DNA from: AP-15 sp963772295
Lineage (GTDB): Bacteria; Pseudomonadota; Alphaproteobacteria; ATCC43930; CGMCC-115725
Direction: 5' to 3'
Assembly: GCA_963772295.1 (NCBI GenBank)
Contig: CAVYWO010000019.1
Coordinates: 62,001 to 126,000, forward strand
Length of the DNA: 64,000 nt
Part shown: positions 8,701 through 16,725 of the stretch, piece by piece
Layout of the letters: every line of letters begins with the position of its first letter
How positions within the stretch are numbered: the stretch's first letter is position 1
Program-made: the position numbers and the translations under genes
The notes under the pieces: generated by a model
What the model saw: the letters and a program-made list of their open reading frames with translations, nothing else
What the model was told of the DNA's origin: nothing
Database searches by the model: none

Positions 8701-10071
8701 ATGAACAAGCTGAGCAGGCGCTCGGTGTTGCGCGGATCGATCGGGCTGGCGGCGGCGGGCGCCCTCTCCCGCCCCTACGTTGCCAACGCCGCGGCGACCA
8801 CCGCGACCATGTGGGTGCAGCAAGGCTTCGTCCCGGAGGAGGACGCCGCCTACCGGGCGATGGTCGCCGATTACCAGAAGGCCAGCGGCAATACGATCGA
8901 GTACAGCATCATTCCGTATGCCGCATTGCGGCAAAAGGCGGTCTCGGCGGTTGCGGCCGGCGTGGTGCCGGACATGATGGAGATCGCCGATTTTCAGTTC
9001 CTCTATTTGAATGCCTGGAAGGACAACCTCCTCGACGTAACCGAGATCTTCGATACGCAAAAAGAAAATTACGGCGAGAGCGCGCTCGCCTGCAGTTTCG
9101 CCTACAACAACGTCGGCAAGAAGCGCAGCCGCTATCAGGTGCCATGGAAAACCGCCGCGGTTCCATTCCACGTCTGGCAATCGCTGGTCGACAAATCGGG
9201 CCAGAAAGTCGCGGACATTCCAAAGACCTGGGATGCTTTCGTTGATTTCTTCAGGCCGGTGCAGGACGGCCTGAGGAAGCAAGGGAGGCGCAACATCTAT
9301 GGCTTGGGCTATCAGCTGACCGCGACCGGGGTCGACCCGATCAACACCTTCAACGCGTTTCTGATCGCCTATGGCGGCGAGAATTTCGTGACGCCGCAGG
9401 GCCAGCTGCAGACCGGCGATCCACAGGTGAAAGAGGCGGCGATCAAGGCGACCGCCAAGCTGGCGAAAGCCTTTACCGACGGCTACGTGCCGCCGGTCGT
9501 CCTCAACTGGAACGATGCCGACGACAACAACGCCTTCCACGCCAAGCTGATGGTAATGGATTTCGACGGCACGATCTCGACAGAGGTGGCGCTCTACCAC
9601 AACAAAGAGGAATACGACGATATTCTGACCCTCGGCCTGCCGCTCGGCAATGACGGCAAACAGCTGCCGGCGCAAACCTTCTGCTTTGGCCTGGTGATCC
9701 CGCGCGGGGCAAAAAATATTCCGGTCGCCACCGAGTTCATGAAATATGCGATCGGGCCGAAGGTGCTGAACCAATATCTGAAGGCCGGGCTCGGCCGCTG
9801 GGTGAACCCGATGCCGGCAATCGCCAAGAGCGACCCGTTCTGGTTCGCGGACCCCCACCGCAAGGCCTACACCAATTTGACGCTGTTCGGACCGACGATC
9901 CCGGTGTATGAGGCGCGCAACCCGGGCATGGCGCCGGTCGGCGCGGAAAATGTGATGATGCGCGCGGTGATCAACGTCATGAAAAACGGGATGACGCCGC
10001 AGGCGGCGATCGACCAAGCCTTTCAGCGGGTCGAAACGATTATGGCGAAATACCCGATCGTCGCCGCATGA
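8701..10071 (+). CDS. ABC solute-binding protein 3 (Tat signal)
   Basis: This 456-aa paralogue of the neighbouring binding proteins has a twin-arginine leader (LSRRSVLRGS) and VANAA near the cleavage region. The start at 8701 is preceded by GAGGAAGGC, a good ribosome site. Conserved blocks include ADYQKASGNTIEYSII and WNDADDNNAFHAKLMVMDF. It differs from copy 2 mainly in short stretches such as INTFNAFLIAYGG where copy 2 has ILLFNAFMIAYGG. A 176-base gap with its own likely promoter separates it from copy 2, so it may be expressed independently. Periplasmic; substrate unknown. Confidence 0.92.
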   Translation: MNKLSRRSVLRGSIGLAAAGALSRPYVANAAATTATMWVQQGFVPEEDAAYRAMVADYQKASGNTIEYSIIPYAALRQKAVSAVAAGVVPDMMEIADFQFLYLNAWKDNLLDVTEIFDTQKENYGESALACSFAYNNVGKKRSRYQVPWKTAAVPFHVWQSLVDKSGQKVADIPKTWDAFVDFFRPVQDGLRKQGRRNIYGLGYQLTATGVDPINTFNAFLIAYGGENFVTPQGQLQTGDPQVKEAAIKATAKLAKAFTDGYVPPVVLNWNDADDNNAFHAKLMVMDFDGTISTEVALYHNKEEYDDILTLGLPLGNDGKQLPAQTFCFGLVIPRGAKNIPVATEFMKYAIGPKVLNQYLKAGLGRWVNPMPAIAKSDPFWFADPHRKAYTNLTLFGPTIPVYEARNPGMAPVGAENVMMRAVINVMKNGMTPQAAIDQAFQRVETIMAKYPIVAA

Positions 10072-10121
10072 CATCACCCCCGGCGGTCGAGGGCCGGGGG
10101 CGGGGGCGGGTCCGCGAACGG

Positions 10122-10150
10122 TTGAACCGGGGAGGCGGCCGGCGCATACT
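10122..10150 (+). promoter_or_regulatory. sigma-70-like promoter of solute-binding protein 4
   Basis: TTGAAC (10122-10127) and CATACT (10145-10150) have the same 17-base spacing as the element at 8606-8634, and flanking bases are shared (GGCCGG before the -10 and TTCCT after it). It precedes the ATG at 10200 by 50 bases. Confidence 0.5.
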
Positions 10151-10199
10151 TCCTGCGGCGCAAGAATCGGCGCTTATGGCGCAGACGCGGGAGGAAGTC

Positions 10200-11573
10200 A
10201 TGGACAAGCTGACCAGGCGCTCACTGCTGCGCGGATCGATCGGGCTCGCGGCGGGCGCGCTCGCCCGACCCCATATCGCCAATGCCGCGGCGACGACCGC
10301 GACGATGTGGCAGGCGCAAGGCTTCATCCCCGAGGAGGATGCGGCCTTCCGGGCCATGGTCGCCGATTACCAGAAGGCCAGCGGCAATACGATCGATTAC
10401 AGCATCATTCCGTTTGCCGCTTTGCGGCAGAAGGCGGTCTCGGCGGTCGCCGCCGGCGTCGTGCCGGATATCATGGCGCCCGCAGATTTCAACTTTATCT
10501 ATTTGAATGCGTGGAAAAACAACCTCGTCGACGTCAGCGACGTCTTCGAGACGCAAAAGGCTCATTACAGCGAGAACGCCCTTGCCTGCGCCTTTGCCTA
10601 TAACAACGTCGCCAAGAAGCGCAGCTATTATCAAGTTCCATGGGTGACATTCTCGGTTCCGTTTCACATCTGGAAGTCGCTGGTCGAAAAATCGGGACAG
10701 AAAGTCGCAGACATTCCGAAGACCTGGGATGCGTTCCTCGATTTCTTCATGCCGGTGCAGGACGGTCTGCGGAAGCAGGGGATGCGCAACATCTATGGCT
10801 TGGGCTATCAGCTGACCGCGACCGGGGTCGACCCGATCCTCCTCTTCAACGCCTTTATGATCGCCTATGGCGGCGAGAATTTCATCACGCCGCAGGGTCA
10901 GCTGCAGACCAGCGACCCGCAGGTCAGGGAGGCGGCGATCAAGGCGGCCGCCAGGCTGGCGAAAGCCTATACCGATGGTTACGTTCCGCCGGTCGTCCTC
11001 AACTGGAACGACGCCGACGACAACAACGCCTTCCACGCCAAGCTGATGGCGATGGATTTCGACGGCACGATCTCGACCGAGGTCGCGCTCTACCACGAAA
11101 AAGAGCAATACGACGATATTCTGACCCTCGGCCTGCCGCTCGGCAACGACGGGAAAAAGCTCCCGGCGCAGGTTTGGAGCGCCGGCCCAGTGATCCCGCA
11201 GGGGGCAAAGAACATCCCGCTCGCCAAGGAGTTCATCAAGTACTCGATCGAGCCGAAAGTGCTGAACCAGTTTCAGAAGGCCGGGCTCGGCCGCTTTGTC
11301 ATCCCGATGCCGGCCGTCGCCAAGAGCGATCCGTTCTGGCTCGATCCGGCCGACCCGCACCGCGCAACCTACGTCACGCAAACGCTGTTCGGCCCGACGA
11401 TCCCGCTGTTCGAGGCGCGCAACCCGGGCATGGGGCCGGTCGGGGCGGAAAATGTCATGATGCGCGCCGTGATCAACGTCATGAAGAACGGGATGACGCC
11501 GCAGGCGGCGATCGATCAGGCGTTCCGGCGGGTCGAGACGATTCTGGCAAAATATCCGATCGTGGCCGCGTGA
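10200..11573 (+). CDS. ABC solute-binding protein 4 (Tat signal)
   Basis: This is the fourth binding-protein paralogue, 457 aa, starting MDKLTRRSLLRGS with a twin-arginine signal. The leader is two residues shorter than in its neighbours. It carries the family blocks (EEDAAFRAMVADYQKASGN, TGVDPILLFNAFMIAYGG, NWNDADDNNAFHAKLMAMDF). Divergence is concentrated around residues 95-110 (PADFNFIYLNAW) and 320-340 (WSAGPVIPQGAK), plausible ligand-contact regions. It has its own predicted promoter. It is periplasmic and probably alters the substrate range of one shared membrane complex. Confidence 0.92.
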   Translation: MDKLTRRSLLRGSIGLAAGALARPHIANAAATTATMWQAQGFIPEEDAAFRAMVADYQKASGNTIDYSIIPFAALRQKAVSAVAAGVVPDIMAPADFNFIYLNAWKNNLVDVSDVFETQKAHYSENALACAFAYNNVAKKRSYYQVPWVTFSVPFHIWKSLVEKSGQKVADIPKTWDAFLDFFMPVQDGLRKQGMRNIYGLGYQLTATGVDPILLFNAFMIAYGGENFITPQGQLQTSDPQVREAAIKAAARLAKAYTDGYVPPVVLNWNDADDNNAFHAKLMAMDFDGTISTEVALYHEKEQYDDILTLGLPLGNDGKKLPAQVWSAGPVIPQGAKNIPLAKEFIKYSIEPKVLNQFQKAGLGRFVIPMPAVAKSDPFWLDPADPHRATYVTQTLFGPTIPLFEARNPGMGPVGAENVMMRAVINVMKNGMTPQAAIDQAFRRVETILAKYPIVAA

Positions 11574-11674
11574 TCGGCGAGTGTCGGGGGGCGACTTGCC
11601 GCGCCCCGCGCTCCGTTGCCGGTTGCGCTACCCATTCGGCCCCTGGGCCAGCGGCGCGGACCAGGGAGGAAGGC

Positions 11675-13054
11675 ATGGACGGGCTGACCCGGCGCTCCGT
11701 GCTGCGCCGGTCGGTGGGGCTGGCGGCGGCCGGCGCGGTCGCCCGCCCCTATATTGCCGACGCCGCGGCCACGACCGCGACCGCGTGGTGGGTTCAGGGG
11801 TTCATCCCGGAAGAGGATGCGGCTTTTCGGGCGATGGTCGCCGACTACCAAAAGGCGAGCGGGAACCAGATCGAATACAGCATCGTGCCGTTTGCCGCGA
11901 TGCGGCAGAAGGAAATAGCCGCGGTGACGACCGGCGTCGTGCCCGACATCCTCAATGTCGGCGACTTCTATTTTGCCGTGCTGAGCGCCTGGAAGGACCG
12001 GCTGGTCGACGTCACCGACGTCATCGGCACGCAGAAGGCGCAGTTCAGCCCGACCGCCCTGCGCACCGTTTCCGCTTTTAACAACGTCACCAAAAAACGC
12101 AGCTATTACATGATCCCGCATCGTGCGGGCGTCGTTCCGTTTCACATCTGGAGATCTCTCGTTGAAAAGGCCGGCTACAAGACCGCCGACATCCCAAAGA
12201 CCTGGGACGCCTTCCTGGATTTCTTTAAACCGGTGCAGACCAAATTGCGAGCGCAAGGGATGCGCAACATCTATGCCTATGGCTATCAGCTGACCGCCAA
12301 CGGCGTCGATCCCGCCGCCCTCTTCGCTCATTTTCTTATCGCCTATGGCGGTCAGGACATCGTCACCGCGGATGGCAGCCTGCACACCGACAACCCGGAG
12401 GTGAAAGCGGCGGCGGTCGCGGCGATCGCCAAGCTGACCACTCCCTATCGTCAAGGCTTCGTGCCGCCGGCGGTTACCAACTGGAACGATGCCGACGACA
12501 ACAACGCCTTCCATGCCAAGCTCATCGTCATGGATCTTGACGGGACGATCTCGACCGAGGTCGCCCTTTATCACAACAAGGAAGAATACAACGATGTCCT
12601 GACCCTGGGTCTGCCGCTCAGCAACGCCGGCAAAGAGCTGCCGAGCATCGCCGGGGCGGTGACGGCGGTGATCCCGAAGGGGGCGAAGAATGTCGCCGTG
12701 GCCAAGGAGTTCCTCAAATATTCGATCGAGCCGAAGGTACTCGCCGCCTATCTGAAGGGTGGGCTCGGCCGGTTTCTGCCGACGATGCCGGCGATCGCCA
12801 AAAACGACCCGGGGTTCTGGCTCGATGCCGGGAACGAGCCGCTCTCGGCCTATACGCGGCAGGGCCTCCTGGGCCCGACGATCCCTCCTTACGAGGTGCT
12901 CAACCCGGCAATGGCCGAGGTGTGGACCGAGCACGTCTTCAGCGTCGCGATGTTCGATGTCATAAACGGCGGCATGGCGCCAGAGCAGGCAATCGACAAG
13001 GCGTTCAGGCGGGTCGAGACGATCTTCGCGAAATACCCGATCCGGCAGGCCTGA
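11675..13054 (+). CDS. ABC solute-binding protein 5 (Tat signal), most divergent
   Basis: This is the fifth and most divergent paralogue, 459 aa. The ATG at 11675 gives MDGLTRRSVLRRS, a twin-arginine leader, with AGGGAGGAAGG as a strong ribosome site. The conserved WNDADDNNAFHAKLIVMDLD block is kept, but many loops differ (for example AVLSAWKDRLVDVTDVIG and HFLIAYGGQDIVTADGSLH), suggesting a different ligand. No promoter copy like those of proteins 3 and 4 was found in its 101-base upstream gap. It closes the transporter region. Confidence 0.92.
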   Translation: MDGLTRRSVLRRSVGLAAAGAVARPYIADAAATTATAWWVQGFIPEEDAAFRAMVADYQKASGNQIEYSIVPFAAMRQKEIAAVTTGVVPDILNVGDFYFAVLSAWKDRLVDVTDVIGTQKAQFSPTALRTVSAFNNVTKKRSYYMIPHRAGVVPFHIWRSLVEKAGYKTADIPKTWDAFLDFFKPVQTKLRAQGMRNIYAYGYQLTANGVDPAALFAHFLIAYGGQDIVTADGSLHTDNPEVKAAAVAAIAKLTTPYRQGFVPPAVTNWNDADDNNAFHAKLIVMDLDGTISTEVALYHNKEEYNDVLTLGLPLSNAGKELPSIAGAVTAVIPKGAKNVAVAKEFLKYSIEPKVLAAYLKGGLGRFLPTMPAIAKNDPGFWLDAGNEPLSAYTRQGLLGPTIPPYEVLNPAMAEVWTEHVFSVAMFDVINGGMAPEQAIDKAFRRVETIFAKYPIRQA

Positions 13055-13240
13055 GCGGGTGGCGGGCGGAACGCTGCTGCCGCCGTCGCGGCGTTGAGAC
13101 CGGGCTCTGCATCTTTGGCGCGGGCAAGACCGGCAAGGCGACAGCTATCCGGCTGCGCTCACCACACGGCCGGCCGCCAAGGAGGGTGGCCAAGCGCGGT
13201 TTTGTGTTATCTTTGTGAGCAATTTAGGGCGGGTGGAAGG

Positions 13241-13882
13241 GTGTCAGGGGCGTCGGGTCCGGCCGGTCGACGAGCGCTATTTGGCTTTGCCCTGATCGGT
13301 TTGGCGGCAGCGATGCTGTCGGGCTGCGCGGCGCCGCCACCGTCGCCGCCCGCGGTGGCGGAGGTAGCGGCGGCGCCGCCGCCGGCGCCGCCGGTGGTGC
13401 GGCGGCCCCAGACCCCGCTGCCCGAGCACAAGCCGGCGCCGCCGTCGGCGCCGGCGGGCGAGGCCGTCGCGATGGCCGCGCCGCAGCCCGCGCAGCCCGC
13501 TGCGACGCCGTCGGCGCCGGCCGTCGCGATGGCCGCGCCGCAGCCCGAGCACAAGCCGGCGCCGCCGTCGGCGCCGGCCGTCGCGATGGCCGCGCCGCAG
13601 CCCGCCCAATCCGCTGCGACGCCTGCCCACCCGTCGCCGCGGCGCCAGTTGATCGGGCTCGATCAGCGGGCGGCGACGCGGCTGTTCGGGACCGCTGCGG
13701 AAAAATCGGAAGAGCCGCCCGCCACGATCTGGCGGTGGCGCTCGGCCACCTGCGAGCTCGATCTCTATTTTTACCTCGATCTCCGCAGCGGTCAGATGCG
13801 CAGCCTCCACTACGTGTTCAAGCGTGATGCCGCCGGCCAGGAAGAGTGCCTCAAATCGCTCGCTGCGGCCACCCGCAGTTAG
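13241..13882 (+). CDS. proline-rich lipoprotein
   Basis: This predicted lipoprotein has 213 residues from the GTG at 13241. The start was chosen because it puts a signal peptide directly in front of the lipobox LSGC near residue 29; frames from further upstream have no leader. After the lipid-attachment Cys comes a Pro/Ala linker of about 110 residues built from near-identical units (PEHKPAPPSAPA, VAMAAPQP). A small C-terminal domain (LIGLDQRAATRLFG through WRWRSATCELDLYFYLDL) resembles small alphaproteobacterial lipoproteins of unknown role. It ends 12 bases before the response regulator, so it may be in the same operon and act in envelope sensing. Confidence 0.75.
   Translation: MSGASGPAGRRALFGFALIGLAAAMLSGCAAPPPSPPAVAEVAAAPPPAPPVVRRPQTPLPEHKPAPPSAPAGEAVAMAAPQPAQPAATPSAPAVAMAAPQPEHKPAPPSAPAVAMAAPQPAQSAATPAHPSPRRQLIGLDQRAATRLFGTAAEKSEEPPATIWRWRSATCELDLYFYLDLRSGQMRSLHYVFKRDAAGQEECLKSLAAATRS
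13421..13621 (+). repeat. tandem repeat coding the lipoprotein linker
   Basis: A unit beginning cccgagcacaagccggcg occurs at 13421 and again 123 bases (41 codons) later at 13544. The inner module gtcgcgatggccgcgccgca occurs three times. The spacing keeps the reading frame, so copy number can vary without breaking the gene. Confidence 0.75.
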
Positions 13883-13894
13883 GATCCGCGATCG

Positions 13895-14626
13895 ATGCCG
13901 CATCTGCTCTTGGTCGATGACGACGATCTGTTCCGCGAGTTGCTCGGGCTCAACCTGATCGACGAGGGCTACCGGGTCACCAGTTTTGGCAATGGGCGTG
14001 AGGCGCTAGCCTTTCTCGAAAGCGGCGGCACCGCCGACGTGATCCTGCTCGATTGGCGCATGCCGCAACTGGCCGGGATCGACGTGCTGCGGCGCCTCCG
14101 CCGCTCCGGGATCACGATCCCGGTCATCTTCCTGACCGTGCTGTCGGACGATATCTACGAAGAGGCGGCGCTCGCCGGGGGGGCCGTCGATTTCATCGAC
14201 AAATCGCGCCGGCTCCCGATCCTGATCAAGCGCCTTCAACTGATCGCCGACGGGGTGCGGCCTGGCGCCGAGCCGATGCCCGAACCCGCCGCCTCGGCAC
14301 CGGCGCCGCGACGCGTGGGCCCGCTCGAGCTGCGCATCGACACCAGCCGCGCCTTATGGGCCGGACGGCCAGTCGAACTCACCTTGACCGAGTTCAGGAT
14401 CCTGACATTGCTGGCGGAGCGGGCGGGGCAGGACATCGGCTACCGAGAAATCTACGATCTCGTGCACGGCAAGGATTTCATGGCCGGGCACGGTGCGGAA
14501 GGATACCGCGCCAATGTTCGAACCTTCATCAAAAGGATTCGCAAAAAGTTCCGCGATAACGACCCCGACTTCGATCAAATCGTCAACTACCCAGGGTTCG
14601 GCTATCGCTGGGCCGCGCCGTGGTAA
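13895..14626 (+). CDS. OmpR-family response regulator
   Basis: This 243-aa two-component response regulator has an N-terminal receiver domain with acidic pocket DDDD at residues 8-11, phospho-acceptor Asp53 in LLDWRMP, and the conserved Thr and Lys in FLTVLS and FIDKS. The C-terminal winged-helix DNA-binding domain (about 145-243) contains ELTLTEFRILTLLAERAG and NVRTFIKRIRKKFR. The overall look is ChvI/PhoP-like. It is followed directly by a sensor kinase whose first membrane segment begins within about 60 bases, so the two are a cognate pair. It probably binds promoters of envelope-related genes; targets are unknown. Confidence 0.93.
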   Translation: MPHLLLVDDDDLFRELLGLNLIDEGYRVTSFGNGREALAFLESGGTADVILLDWRMPQLAGIDVLRRLRRSGITIPVIFLTVLSDDIYEEAALAGGAVDFIDKSRRLPILIKRLQLIADGVRPGAEPMPEPAASAPAPRRVGPLELRIDTSRALWAGRPVELTLTEFRILTLLAERAGQDIGYREIYDLVHGKDFMAGHGAEGYRANVRTFIKRIRKKFRDNDPDFDQIVNYPGFGYRWAAPW

Positions 14627-16160
14627 GGCGCGCGGATCGCTGCGCTCGGTCCGTTCGCTTGCCGCCAAGACCGCGCTGCTCGCCGTCGTGTTCCTGCTCG
14701 TCCCGGTGTTCCTCTACTTGCAGTTCCGTGCTGACTACGAACAGAGCCAGAGCCTCTTGCTGCGCAGCGTGCGCGACGAGGGACGCGTCATCAGCCAGGC
14801 TCTCTTGCCGATACTGCAGAATGCCGATACCGGATCGCTGCACCAGCTCGGCGAGTACCTCGCCCGGTTCGCCGGGGAGGTGACGCGGATCGAACTGTTG
14901 CTGGCACCCGCCGCCGCCGGCGGCGCCACCAACGGGTTTTATTATGTGGCGTCGTGGCCAACGGTCGCGCCGAGCAATTTGCAAGCGCAGCGCAACACGC
15001 TGGCGCGTGAGGGCGTGCTCACCCGGCTGGCGCAGAATTGCGCACAGGAGATGCCGTTTTCGCTCTTCTACCACCGTCCGACCGGCGGCGACGAGATCGT
15101 CACCGCGGTGACCCCCCTGTCGACCGCGGCGGGATGCTGGGCGGTGGTCGCTTCGTTCCCGGTCGAAGCGTTTCCGGGCGCGCATCTCGGCAAGCCGTAT
15201 TGGGCGACGCCGACGGTTCGGCTAGCCGCCGTCATTTATCTGGCGACGGCGGCGCTCACCTTTTCGACCTTGTTGAGCGTGCGCGGCGGGCTGCGCCGCT
15301 TTGCCCGGCGGGCGCGGCGGATCCGCGATCAGGGACCCGATGCCGGATCCTTCGCCGACCGCGCCGATCTGCCGGAACTGGCCGAGGTCGCCGCCGAGTT
15401 CGACCGCATGGTCGAGGCCCTGCATCGATCGGCCGCCGAAATCCGGTTGACGGCGGAGGAGAACGCGCATGCGTTCAAGACGCCGATCGCGGTCATTCGC
15501 CAATCGCTCGAACCGTTGCGGCGCGCCCTCGCATCGGGCAATCAGCGGGCACAGCGGGCGCTCGGCGTCGTCGAACAGGCGCTCGATCGGTTGGACGGCC
15601 TGGTTTCCTCCGCTCGGCGTCTCGACGAAGCGGCCGCCGATCTGGTCGACGCACCGCTCATGCCTATCGATCTCGGGCGGGCGATCGACCGTTTGATCCA
15701 GAGCCAATCGCCGATCCTCGATAGCCGCGGGCTGAAGATCGTGCTGGCGAGCCGCGGCGTGACGATGACCGCAGACCTCCTGCCCGGCATGACCGTGCTG
15801 GGCAGCGAAGAGATGATCGAGACCGTTCTCGAAAACCTGATCGAAAACGCGATTTCGTTCTCGCCGCGGGATAGCGAAATCCTGATCCATCTGACGCATG
15901 ACGGTCGCTTTGCCCATCTGACCATTTCCGATCAGGGTCCCGGTGTGCCGCCGGCCCAGATCGGGCATATCTTCGACCGATATTATTCGGAGCGTCGCAA
16001 CGAGGCGGCGGTCGAGACCGCATCGACCTCGTTCGGCATCGGGTTATGGATTGCACGGCGCAATGTCGAAGCGATGGGCGGAACGGTCACTGCCGAAAAT
16101 CGGCTGCCCTGCGGGTTGACCGTGCGTGTTCGTCTGCCGCTGGCCCCGGGTCGCGGTTGA
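14514..16160 (+). CDS. sensor histidine kinase, PhoQ-like
   Basis: This inner-membrane kinase has a first membrane segment (LLAVVFLLVPVFLYLQF), a periplasmic domain of about 165 residues, a second segment (AAVIYLATAALTFSTLL), a HAMP-like linker, a DHp helix and an ATPase domain (N-box LENLIENAI; G-box DQGPGVP; FGIGLWIARR). The phospho-acceptor is in HAFKTP, about residue 319 from this start. The residue after His is Ala rather than the usual Asp/Glu, as in PhoQ-type HSLKTP kinases. The start is uncertain. The only in-frame ATGs (14493, 14514) lie inside the regulator gene; between them and the first membrane helix there is no ATG or GTG, only a CTG at 14640. Confidence 0.88.
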   Translation: MFEPSSKGFAKSSAITTPTSIKSSTTQGSAIAGPRRGKARGSLRSVRSLAAKTALLAVVFLLVPVFLYLQFRADYEQSQSLLLRSVRDEGRVISQALLPILQNADTGSLHQLGEYLARFAGEVTRIELLLAPAAAGGATNGFYYVASWPTVAPSNLQAQRNTLAREGVLTRLAQNCAQEMPFSLFYHRPTGGDEIVTAVTPLSTAAGCWAVVASFPVEAFPGAHLGKPYWATPTVRLAAVIYLATAALTFSTLLSVRGGLRRFARRARRIRDQGPDAGSFADRADLPELAEVAAEFDRMVEALHRSAAEIRLTAEENAHAFKTPIAVIRQSLEPLRRALASGNQRAQRALGVVEQALDRLDGLVSSARRLDEAAADLVDAPLMPIDLGRAIDRLIQSQSPILDSRGLKIVLASRGVTMTADLLPGMTVLGSEEMIETVLENLIENAISFSPRDSEILIHLTHDGRFAHLTISDQGPGVPPAQIGHIFDRYYSERRNEAAVETASTSFGIGLWIARRNVEAMGGTVTAENRLPCGLTVRVRLPLAPGRG

Positions 16161-16184
16161 GCCGCTGGCCGCCGAGGCAGCAGG

Positions 16185-16520
16185 ATGGAACCGCGGCTCA
16201 AGACCGGGCTGTGGATCAGGGCGCTGATCCGCCGCTGTGACCTTGCCGCGGTCGCGGTCGCGGTGGCGGCTCGCGGCGACACCGATTCCGGCGCCGTCCT
16301 ACTCAAGTTCCGCGACCGTCAAGCGGGCTGCTCGGTGCTGGCCCAAGCGCGTGGGCGGCAGGGCGAGCTCGTCTGGATGCGGGCCACCGGGCCCGAGCCG
16401 GTGGCCGAGGCCGAGGCCAATTCGTATATTGCACGACAGCGTCGCCGAGATCCCGATATTTGGGTCGTCGAGATCGAAACCGGGTCGGCTGCGGCCCTGA
16501 TCGACGGACCGATCGTTTGA
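16185..16520 (+). CDS. DUF1491 family protein
   Basis: This 111-aa cytoplasmic protein of the DUF1491 family is found mostly in Alphaproteobacteria and has no assigned function. Typical features are the start MEPRLKTGLWIRALIRRC, the central GAVLLKFRD and LVWMRATG, and the end AEANSYIARQRRRDPDIWVVE. The length is normal. It lies 24 bases after the sensor kinase and may be co-transcribed with it, but the family is not known to be linked to signalling. Confidence 0.8.
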   Translation: MEPRLKTGLWIRALIRRCDLAAVAVAVAARGDTDSGAVLLKFRDRQAGCSVLAQARGRQGELVWMRATGPEPVAEAEANSYIARQRRRDPDIWVVEIETGSAAALIDGPIV

Positions 16521-16725
16521 GCGGCGTGATCCTGTCGATTTCGCCGTGCTGAAGCTGCGCCTTGCCGAGCTGTTCCACGGCGCCGCGGGCGGTCGATCGC
16601 CGCCATCTGCATTGCCTCGCCCTGAAAGCGAGTGCAGATTGGCGGCAGCGCAACCGGCAGCGGTCGGCGAGAAGGAAGATGGCAAGCACGGCCGCAAATC
16701 GCGTTCCCGGTGGCGGCGCGGCGGC

